Below, piece after piece: positions 1 to 6,008 of a stretch of DNA of 14,281 nt. The notes beneath the pieces are model-generated. The model was given only the letters and a program-made list of their open reading frames with translations, ran no database searches and had not been told where the DNA came from. The stretch lies in assembly GCA_900757235.1 (NCBI GenBank), contig CAAENB010000069.1, positions 1-14,281 of the forward strand, written 5' to 3'. This DNA is from an uncultured Collinsella sp. Its GTDB lineage: Bacteria; Actinomycetota; Coriobacteriia; Coriobacteriales; Coriobacteriaceae. Numbering within the stretch: the stretch's first letter is position 1; each line of letters opens with the position of its first letter. The translations under genes and the position numbers were made by a program.

Positions 1-1
1 A

Positions 2-298
2 TCCGTCCTTGTGCTGAGACGCTGGGACAGTGAGGAAGAGGCATACTGCAAGGACGGTACCTTCCAGGATTACAAGATATTTATGGCCATCTGTGACCAC
101 GTAGGGCACGACAAGCGTGGTCAGACCACCTATGTACGCGACGATGACGGCTACCCCATTGTGCAGGAGCAGACCACCGCGGTGACGGGCAACGTGGGCT
201 CCGAAGAGGAGAGCAGCCACACCTCGAAGGAGCGCGTGGTGGACGACGAGACGATGGCGATCGCCGGCGCCTTCTTTGAATGGAGGCGAGACCAATGA
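2..298 (+). CDS. hsdM: Type I restriction-modification DNA methyltransferase (N-6 adenine), C-terminal end only
   Basis: This is the last 98 codons of a gene that begins before the window; the frame is open from base 2 and ends at TGA 296-298. The string IFMAICDHVGHDKRGQTTY followed by a short Asp-rich turn is typical of the C-terminal part of class I N-6 adenine DNA methylases of type I systems. In that family the subunit transfers a methyl group from S-adenosylmethionine to adenine in the target sequence, which the S subunit recognises. The catalytic NPPF motif lies upstream and cannot be seen. The last residues (AFFEWRRDQ) overlap the start of the specificity gene by ATGA, so the two are translationally coupled. 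The family call rests on a short tail plus the hsdS neighbour. A standalone or BREX-type methylase cannot be excluded. Confidence 0.8.
   Translation, partial: SVLVLRRWDSEEEAYCKDGTFQDYKIFMAICDHVGHDKRGQTTYVRDDDGYPIVQEQTTAVTGNVGSEEESSHTSKERVVDDETMAIAGAFFEWRRDQ
282..286 (+). promoter_or_regulatory. Ribosome binding site that fixes the hsdS start
   Basis: GGAGG lies eight bases before ATG 295. The earlier in-frame ATG at 280 has no comparable motif and would place this GGAGG inside the coding sequence. The start at 295 also gives the common ATGA overlap with the upstream stop. Confidence 0.75.
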
Positions 299-1695
299 CG
301 ATCGCGCCTTTGGTGAAGAGCGTCCGACTTTCCACCGTGCTGGGCGGCGACGTGAGGCTCGAGGCGTCAACCTACCTGCGCGACGGGTACGGCTTCGTAC
401 GCCTTGCCAACCAGTGCGACAACCACAAGAGGCTCGGTGACCTTACCGACATTTGGCAGCCGAGCAGACTGACGGGGTATACCGTGCCGGAAGGCAAAGG
501 GCTACCCTTCTTTACCGCCGGCCAGGTGTTCGAGGACTTTCCCCGAGTGAGGAAGTGGCTCGCCGCGCCTTTCGTGCCCCAGGCTGATTCTAGATTCGTC
601 AATCAGGATTGGCTGCTGCTTTCGCGCTCGGGCGTGGTGGGCAACGTTACCGCCGTGTACCCGCATCACCTGAACAAGGTCATCACGGACGACCTGTTGC
701 GCATCGAGCCGAAGGACCAAGACGAGTACGGCTGGCTCTACGCGTATATGAAGACGGACTTCTTCAAGCAGATCGCACGAGCGTCTCAGTACGGTCACAT
801 GATCAAGCACATCGAGGTGGCCCACGCCAACGAGTTTCCGGTCATCATGCCCGATGCGGCCACGCGCAAAGCCATCGGCGACAAAGCTGCCGAGGCTGTG
901 CGCCTGCGCGGCGAGGCCTGGAAGCTGCGGGACGGGGCGTTTAAGCTGTTGGAGAAGGAGGTCGGTATTGCTTGTGAGGCAGAAAGTCCTGCAGGAACAT
1001 GCGTGGTGAGTTTATCCAAAGTTATTGACAACAGATCGCGCCTTGATGCTGACAGTTATGCCGGCTCTATAAGCGCCGTAGACTCATTGGTTGACGTAAT
1101 GGAGTATGCGCCACTTGCTGAACTTGTAGAGGACGTCGAAGAGCTTCCTCGCTTCAAGCGGTTTTATGGCGATTCCAACGTTCCCTTTGTGGGTGTGTCC
1201 GAGGTCTTTGACGTTAACACTCAACCGACAAAATTTGTTTACGCCAAGCTCATTAAAAACTGGGAGCGTTACATCCTAAAGCCGGGAACTCTCGTCATGG
1301 CATGTTCTGGTCAAAAGTACGGCATCCTAGGACGAGCTCTTTTGCTCACGGAGAATCATGAGGGAATGTTTGGCAGCAACCATCTGCTGAGAATCTATCC
1401 CGACGTTACAAAGATTCGAACTGGCTACCTGCTTGCTTTTCTGAACAGTCCCACCGTTGGCAGGCCGTCGGTCGTTCGTTGCGCATACGGAACCTCGGTG
1501 CCTCAACTTAGCCCTATCGATATCAAAAAAATTCGCGTTCCCCGTCTTGGCGCGGACGTCGAATCTGCCATCGCCGACCTTATGGACAGGAGCGTGAGCA
1601 CCTCGGCCAAGGCTGACCAACTTGAGAACGAGGCTACCAAGCTGGCACAGGAGCAGGTCGATATCGCCATCGAGAAGGTTGTCTCCAACACCTAG
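295..1695 (+). CDS. hsdS: Type I restriction-modification specificity subunit
   Basis: The 466-residue product is the DNA-recognition subunit that directs the methylase (and a nuclease, if present) to a bipartite site. It is built as two half-repeats. Each starts with a similar string (LSTVLGGDVRLEASTYL near residue 11; LSKVIDNRSRLDADSYA near 236), followed by a target-recognition domain. Each ends in a helical segment rich in Lys, Glu and Ala (about residues 185-222 and 420-466), as expected of the HsdS spacer helices. The length is normal for a two-domain HsdS. It overlaps the methylase gene by ATGA and ends in TAG followed at once by TGA. Base composition changes inside the gene: bases 841-900 hold 39 G/C of 60, bases 1201-1260 only 23 of 60. 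The second recognition domain therefore looks recently acquired. No HsdR gene is in the window. Confidence 0.85.
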   Translation: MTIAPLVKSVRLSTVLGGDVRLEASTYLRDGYGFVRLANQCDNHKRLGDLTDIWQPSRLTGYTVPEGKGLPFFTAGQVFEDFPRVRKWLAAPFVPQADSRFVNQDWLLLSRSGVVGNVTAVYPHHLNKVITDDLLRIEPKDQDEYGWLYAYMKTDFFKQIARASQYGHMIKHIEVAHANEFPVIMPDAATRKAIGDKAAEAVRLRGEAWKLRDGAFKLLEKEVGIACEAESPAGTCVVSLSKVIDNRSRLDADSYAGSISAVDSLVDVMEYAPLAELVEDVEELPRFKRFYGDSNVPFVGVSEVFDVNTQPTKFVYAKLIKNWERYILKPGTLVMACSGQKYGILGRALLLTENHEGMFGSNHLLRIYPDVTKIRTGYLLAFLNSPTVGRPSVVRCAYGTSVPQLSPIDIKKIRVPRLGADVESAIADLMDRSVSTSAKADQLENEATKLAQEQVDIAIEKVVSNT

Positions 1696-1764
1696 TGAGG
1701 CGACCTTTTAACCGCCGTTAAGCCTATAGCCTCAACACAAACAAAATGCAACGCGTATCGTAGT

Positions 1765-1850
1765 AAGTTGGTTAACGGCATAGTGTGAGAATTCACACTT
1801 GGACATTTGATTAACGCTCGCACCCTGTCGGGTTCGAATCCCAGCACTTT
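1765..1850 (+). other. tRNA-like sequence fragments, possible degenerate tRNA or attachment-site remnant
   Basis: On the plus strand, AAGTTGGTTAACGGC (1765-1779) resembles a tRNA D-loop with the 3' side of its stem. GGGTTCGAATCCC (1830-1842) is a textbook T-loop with three G-C pairs; the stem extends past one C-A mismatch (1829/1843) to 1826/1846. Between them is a hairpin whose even-sized loop cannot form a normal seven-base anticodon loop. The 5' half of the D-stem does not pair and no matching acceptor strand lies upstream, so this is not a working tRNA. It could be a decayed tRNA, the 3' copy left by an integrating element, or chance. Confidence 0.35.
1782..1799. repeat. Short perfect inverted repeat (7-bp arms)
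   Basis: AGTGTGA (1782-1788) pairs with TCACACT (1793-1799) around the loop GAAT. No T-run follows on either strand, so a Rho-independent terminator is unlikely. It may be an operator-like site, a transcript-end stem-loop for hsdS, or part of the tRNA-like debris around it. Confidence 0.45.
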
Positions 1851-1854
1851 ATTG

Positions 1855-1885
1855 AAAAAAGCACGGCACCGTGATGGTGCCGTGC
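1855..1885 (-). terminator. Rho-independent terminator of tRNA-Gly
   Basis: A perfect 10-bp stem (1861-1870 with 1876-1885, loop of five) is followed, reading leftwards on the minus strand, by six T residues (A 1855-1860 on the plus strand). It starts 13 bases past the tRNA CCA end, exactly where a tRNA terminator is expected. Confidence 0.9.
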
Positions 1886-1898
1886 TTGTGCTCTTAAC

Positions 1899-1973
1899 TG
1901 GAGCGGGCAACGGGACTCGAACCCGCGAGTGTCAGCTTGGGAAGCTGATGCCTTACCACTTGGCGATGCCCGC
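1899..1973 (-). tRNA. tRNA-Gly, anticodon CCC
   Basis: Read on the minus strand, the 75 bases fold into a complete cloverleaf. It has a 7-bp acceptor stem (GCGGGCA/TGCCCGC), a 3-bp D-stem (GCC/GGC), and a 5-bp anticodon stem (TCAGC/GCTGA). The loop TTCCCAA gives anticodon CCC. The T-arm is GCGGG-TTCGAGT-CCCGT. Discriminator T is followed by a genomically encoded CCA (1899-1901). It reads the glycine codon GGG. A promoter lies directly upstream and a strong terminator directly downstream, so it is a single-gene transcription unit. Its 3' end faces the hsd genes, the orientation in which tRNA genes commonly serve as integration sites. Confidence 0.95.
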
Positions 1974-1986
1974 ATATGTGGGGGAT

Positions 1987-2016
1987 AGTATAACGCGGTT
2001 GTCTTGTTCGATACAA
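1987..2016 (-). promoter_or_regulatory. Promoter of tRNA-Gly
   Basis: On the minus strand, TATACT (1987-1992) is a five-of-six match to the -10 consensus. TTGTAT (2011-2016) sits 18 bases upstream as a moderate -35 element. The expected start of transcription falls a few bases before the mature tRNA 5' end at 1973, giving a short leader typical of tRNA genes. Confidence 0.65.
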
Positions 2017-2259
2017 GGGTGGCGATGCTTGTTTTAGCTGTGGAGATTCGTTTGAAAATCGCGTCAATTGTGGAGACGAGGACCTTTGACTTCCTGTTCA
2101 CCTTATCTTCTACCTGCGCTTTTGCTTGATTGTTGTATTTGAGCTCAATTTGTCAGGAATTGGGCAAGCTTTTGGTCAGGCTCCGGTACTTACCCGCATG
2201 AACCTCGGGGGTAGCCTCATCCTACGCGTCGCAGCCTCCCCGTGCGGCGCACGAGGGAT
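2017..2259. other. Intergenic region and presumed 5' untranslated region of the adhesin gene
   Basis: No gene can be supported here. It holds a 10-bp palindrome, TTGAGCTCAA (2139-2148), and, close to the start codon, a GC-rich imperfect hairpin around CGTGC-GGC-GCACG (about 2234-2255). TTGATT (2126-2131) resembles a -35 box but has no convincing -10 partner at the right distance, so the adhesin promoter is not assigned. Confidence 0.4.
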
Positions 2260-2265
2260 AAGGAG
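2260..2265 (+). promoter_or_regulatory. Ribosome binding site of the adhesin gene
   Basis: AAGGAG lies five bases before ATG 2271, a strong and well-spaced site. It supports this start, which also places the signal peptide at the N terminus. Confidence 0.8.
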
Positions 2266-2270
2266 CAGCC

Positions 2271-5200
2271 ATGTCCAACGCACCCACGCACTCTGTCCAC
2301 AGCGCAATCGCAACAGGTCCGCTGCTCCTGCTCCTCTTCCTGCTTTTCGGCTGCCTGGCACCGGGAGCCGCATTTGCCGTCGATGGCTATGACCAGCTCG
2401 GCTTCCGCACTATTAGCGATGATTGTGGGCCCTTCTTCATCGGCAAGTATGAAGCTCAAGACGCCTCGATTGCCTACTGCATGAACCAGGAGCGCCCCGG
2501 CCCCACCAAGCCGGGCGGCCCATGGCTCAACTTTGATCAAGGCTGGGTGTGGCTCGACGACGAGTTCGCGGCAATCATTTGTCACGGATATCCTACCGCC
2601 ACGTCGTTTGGCGGTTACCATCTTTCACCCGACCGCGCCCGCGCCGCCACCCAGCTTGCCGTATGGATGCTCAACGGCACTACCCATGTCGACGGCACCT
2701 ACTCCTACACGACCGCTCAGGGCAAAACCAAGAGTGGGCACTTTACCGCCGACAATGAAGTCGTGGCGGCTGCGCGATGGCTCCACGACAGCGCAAAATC
2801 AGGAAGCATCAAAGCCGCTCCGCACCGCGCGCGGCGCTATCTAGGAACCGTATCGGGCGGCAGCAAACGTCAAGACATGCTCTATGTACTACCGGCGGTC
2901 TCTGTTTCCTTCCAAAAGCAGTCTGCAAACGCTGCCATTACCAGCGGAAACAATACTTATCAGTTTGATGGGGCAACATTCGATGTTTTTGAGAGCGCCA
3001 GCGGCGCGCGTGTCGGCACCGTCCAGATGGACAGCAACGGTCGAGCGCAGGCAACACTCCTACCCAACACGGCATACTACCTAGTTGAGACAACAGCGCC
3101 AGCTGGTTATATCCCCCGGCACGATCGCATTGCCTTTACCACGACGGATAACGGCGGATACGTCACCATTGATGAACAACCCGGCACCATTACCTTGCGC
3201 ATTGTAAAGCTCGACGCCGCAACGAATGCAGGCCCCCAAGTTGGGGCTTCGCTCGCAGGAGCAGAATTCGTGTGCGTATCGCAATCAACCCCTGGATGGA
3301 CACAAACTCTCAGGACCGATGAAAGCGGTCGAGCTACCCTCACCGATGTCCCCCTGGGAACCTTTACCATCTATGAATCGAAGGCGCCCGAGGGCTATTT
3401 GCCCTCCGGTGACAGTTGGTCTTACACCGTTGGAGCCGACCAACTCGGCGATTCAGGCGTGGTCGAGATCGAATCTCGCGTTTCCGATATCCCCATTGCA
3501 TTTGACCTTGAGATTTCAAAATTCAAGGACTACGGCAATAACGATCAATCCGGCCTGGAGCAGCCGGCAGGAGATGTTGTCTTTGAGGTTGTCAGCAACA
3601 GCTCTCAGCAGGTTGTTGGCACACTGACTACAAACATCTATGGCTTTGCCTCCACCAAAGACCAGCCCGAAGCATGGTTTGGCACAGGCAAGCGACCAGC
3701 CGGTGTCCACGGAGCCGTCCCATACGACCGCGCCGGCTACACGGTTCGTGAGGTTCCGGAAACCGTCCCCGAGGGTTTTAAACGTGCGGGGGAATGGACC
3801 GTCGAGGCCAATCAGATTTCCGACGGCGCCGAGCTTCAATATATCGTGGACAACCACGCTCTGTCGACGCATCTCCAGATTGTAAAACGCGATGTCCAAA
3901 CAGGCGCTTCTGTTCCCCTAGCCGGATTCGCCTTCCAACTCCTCGACAGCAATCACAAACCTGTCTCACAAACATGCTGGTATCCAGCACATAACGTAAT
4001 GGACACCTTTACGACTGACGCGACCGGCACCGTCACACTGCCCGAATCGCTCGTGCCGGGCACCTATTATGTACGCGAAGCCTCGGCCAAAGAGCCCTAT
4101 CTTGTCGGCGGAGAAATCGAGGTAAACATACCCGCCGATATAAACCTAGCGCCCGTTGCAATCGTCTCGTATTATGACCACGCCGCGACCGGAAACATCA
4201 GGATCGTTAAAACCGATGCCGTAGACGGCAGCAGCCTCGCGGGCACCATCTTTGAGATCCGTGCCTCGGGTGATATCGTGCGCCCCGACGGTAGCATTGC
4301 CGCGCTCGACGGTGAGACTGTCGCTACCGTCACGACGGATGAAACTGGAGAAGCACGCGCGGACGACCTCCCGCTGGGATCTGGCACCGCACGCTACGAG
4401 GTTGTCGAGACTCAAGCGCCGACCGGCTTCTTACTCGACCGGACGCACCATATCGTCGACCTTACCTATGCCGACCAGAAAACACCCGTTGTGGAAGCAC
4501 GGCTTAACGTATCCGACGATTACACCAAGGTTGATATCTCCAAGGTCGATGCAAGCGGAGAGCAGGAAGTGAAAGGCGCACAGCTCACCTTATATGGTCC
4601 CGATAAAACCGAAATAGACTCCTGGACCTCATCCGACAAGCCGCACCGTATCGAACATCTTGCACCCGGCACCTACTCGTTGCGCGAAACGATGTCTCCG
4701 CGGACCTATGACCTTGCCGAGGAGATAACGTTTGAAATAAAGGATACGGGAGAAGTCCAATCCGTCGCGATGAAGGATGCGCCCATCGAGATCAAAGGAC
4801 AGGTCGACAAGCGTCAGGAACTTGTCCAACCTATCGGGAAGGGTCTGTTGGCTAACGGCGATGGAAAAAACCGTGCCGCGATGCAAACCAATACGGATGG
4901 GCTTTTCTCCTATACCATCGATGCTCGAAACGATTCCGCTACCTGGGTTGATGAGTTTACGATTACCGATGATCTTGAGTGCGCCAAAGACGGCACGGCG
5001 AGATTCGTCTCAATCGAAACCCCCGTCGCCATCGGCGACCTCAACGGTCTGTGCAACGTGTGGTATCGCACGACGCCGTTGGACTCGACAGACGTCGATG
5101 AGCCGGCAAACGCGACGCTTGACGATGGGCACGAAAATCCTTGGCTTGAGTCCGACGAAGTAAAAGAGAGTCTGGGTGAAGATTGCCGCCTCGTCGATTA

Positions 5201-5702
5201 CGACGGCTGGCACCTCTGGAAGGCGGATGTCTCGACCACGGAATCCGCCACACTCGAGGCGAAAGAACTCGACCTTGCATCCAATACCGTCGTGACGGGC
5301 ATTCGCATTGAATACGGTGCGGTAGCCGCCGACTTTACGACTCGAAGCGATACGGATTCTTGGACCCGCGATGATCTCAAAGATGAGCACGACGACCTTG
5401 ACGATGCCAGAGCAATCCTTGGCACAGACGCTCGGGGCGCAGTCGTGCACATGCAGGCAACGTCGGCTTATACGCCCCAAACTGCACTCACCAACAGCGC
5501 GCGCGTCGATCTTTGCCGCAACGGCGGCGGCGATAAACTTGAGTCACATGACGAGGACCGTGTCATTCAACGCTGTACCCTACCGCAGGACCTACCGGCA
5601 ACAGGATCAGCTCCCATCGCCGCTTGCATCACCGCGCTCCTGACCTCAGGTACCGCAGCCCTATGGTTCGCTCGCCTTAGGTCGATCCCAAAGAAGCGCT
5701 AG
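2271..5702 (+). CDS. Sortase-anchored surface adhesin with thioester domain and six CnaB/SpaA-like domains
   Basis: The 1143-residue cell-wall protein probably binds host surfaces. A signal peptide has its hydrophobic core at 17-31 and likely cleavage after AFA-36. The next domain has the two thioester-domain landmarks: Cys70 in AYCMN and Gln128 in TQLAVW (TQXA motif). In that family these residues form an internal thioester that can bond covalently to host protein. Six CnaB/SpaA-like beta-sandwiches follow, each with a Lys near its start and a Glu in a Y-x-V/L-x-E type strand. The pairs are about K216/E273, K313/E369, K417/E494, K539/E603, K647/E713 and K758/E806, the residues used in isopeptide crosslinks. 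Domain 3 ends in Asn528, whereas others appear to lack the usual terminal Asn, so not all crosslinks are certain. Residues 840-1095 are an unassigned beta-rich region. LPATG (1108-1112), a hydrophobic segment and RSIPKKR form the sorting signal. A backbone-pilin role is less likely because it is long and no sortase is adjacent. Confidence 0.88.
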   Translation: MSNAPTHSVHSAIATGPLLLLLFLLFGCLAPGAAFAVDGYDQLGFRTISDDCGPFFIGKYEAQDASIAYCMNQERPGPTKPGGPWLNFDQGWVWLDDEFAAIICHGYPTATSFGGYHLSPDRARAATQLAVWMLNGTTHVDGTYSYTTAQGKTKSGHFTADNEVVAAARWLHDSAKSGSIKAAPHRARRYLGTVSGGSKRQDMLYVLPAVSVSFQKQSANAAITSGNNTYQFDGATFDVFESASGARVGTVQMDSNGRAQATLLPNTAYYLVETTAPAGYIPRHDRIAFTTTDNGGYVTIDEQPGTITLRIVKLDAATNAGPQVGASLAGAEFVCVSQSTPGWTQTLRTDESGRATLTDVPLGTFTIYESKAPEGYLPSGDSWSYTVGADQLGDSGVVEIESRVSDIPIAFDLEISKFKDYGNNDQSGLEQPAGDVVFEVVSNSSQQVVGTLTTNIYGFASTKDQPEAWFGTGKRPAGVHGAVPYDRAGYTVREVPETVPEGFKRAGEWTVEANQISDGAELQYIVDNHALSTHLQIVKRDVQTGASVPLAGFAFQLLDSNHKPVSQTCWYPAHNVMDTFTTDATGTVTLPESLVPGTYYVREASAKEPYLVGGEIEVNIPADINLAPVAIVSYYDHAATGNIRIVKTDAVDGSSLAGTIFEIRASGDIVRPDGSIAALDGETVATVTTDETGEARADDLPLGSGTARYEVVETQAPTGFLLDRTHHIVDLTYADQKTPVVEARLNVSDDYTKVDISKVDASGEQEVKGAQLTLYGPDKTEIDSWTSSDKPHRIEHLAPGTYSLRETMSPRTYDLAEEITFEIKDTGEVQSVAMKDAPIEIKGQVDKRQELVQPIGKGLLANGDGKNRAAMQTNTDGLFSYTIDARNDSATWVDEFTITDDLECAKDGTARFVSIETPVAIGDLNGLCNVWYRTTPLDSTDVDEPANATLDDGHENPWLESDEVKESLGEDCRLVDYDGWHLWKADVSTTESATLEAKELDLASNTVVTGIRIEYGAVAADFTTRSDTDSWTRDDLKDEHDDLDDARAILGTDARGAVVHMQATSAYTPQTALTNSARVDLCRNGGGDKLESHDEDRVIQRCTLPQDLPATGSAPIAACITALLTSGTAALWFARLRSIPKKR

Positions 5703-5711
5703 CGCGATGAA

Positions 5712-5747
5712 AAAGCGGGCGAGCCAGTCCCCCGGCTCGCCCGCTTT
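5712..5747. terminator. Bidirectional terminator between convergent genes
   Basis: A 14-bp stem (5712-5725 with 5734-5747, eight-base loop) is AT-rich at its foot and has an 11-bp GC-rich upper part. On the minus strand the GC stem is followed by five T, which suits the end of the reverse-strand operon. On the plus strand the tract is TTT followed by CAATCATTT, weaker but usable for the adhesin gene that ends ten bases earlier. Confidence 0.85.
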
Positions 5748-5768
5748 CAATCATTTAAATCGCCGTAT

Positions 5769-5987
5769 CTACTCTGCAGACGAAGATCCACCATCAACGA
5801 TTGCCTGCTCGGACTCAGGAATCCCATCGGCACCCGTGCTCTGTTCTTGCTCCACCTCTTCGCTGATTGCGGAGGCGGGGGTCGAGCCCTTCGCGCCCAC
5901 GATGTAGGCAGCCCCAAATCCTAACGCAATGGCGATCAAGGTCAAAATCACGTAGACAGGCCAATGGCGCTTAATATACGAAAACAC
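5769..5987 (-). CDS. Small single-pass membrane protein, function unknown
   Basis: The 72-residue product has a short basic N terminus (FSYIKRHW), one clear membrane helix at about 10-31, and a soluble tail of some 40 residues rich in Glu, Ser, Gln and Ala. By the positive-inside rule the tail should lie outside the membrane. The start is GTG 5987, preceded by AAGGAG (5993-5998) with a five-base gap, so translation is well supported although the protein is short. It follows the M28-like gene by 21 bases on the same strand with no terminator between, so the two are probably cotranscribed and may act together at the membrane. I do not recognise a family. The acidic, Ser-rich tail resembles the low-complexity style of its neighbour, but no shared motif is evident. 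Confidence 0.75.
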   Translation of the reverse strand: MFSYIKRHWPVYVILTLIAIALGFGAAYIVGAKGSTPASAISEEVEQEQSTGADGIPESEQAIVDGGSSSAE

Positions 5988-6008
5988 GTTGACTCCTTAG
6001 AGCTCCGT

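Larger units (their letters stand above)
1696..1898. other. Non-coding gap between hsdS and tRNA-Gly
   Basis: No supportable gene is present. The stretch holds a weak hairpin just after hsdS (TTAAC at 1708-1712 with GTTAA at 1717-1721), a second hairpin at 1782-1799, tRNA-like pieces at 1765-1850, and the terminator of the reverse-strand tRNA. Neither hairpin near hsdS is followed by a T-run, so no classical terminator for hsdS is seen. Confidence 0.6.

Noticed and set aside
1807..2037. Small open frame on the plus strand across the tRNA region
   Set aside because: It overlaps the tRNA-Gly gene and its terminator, lacks a ribosome site and has no recognisable content.
2352..2354. Lipobox-like cysteine (Cys28, LLFGC) in the adhesin signal peptide
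   Set aside because: Phe at the -2 position is unusual for a lipobox. A clear AFA cleavage site lies eight residues later, and the C-terminal LPATG signal explains anchoring.
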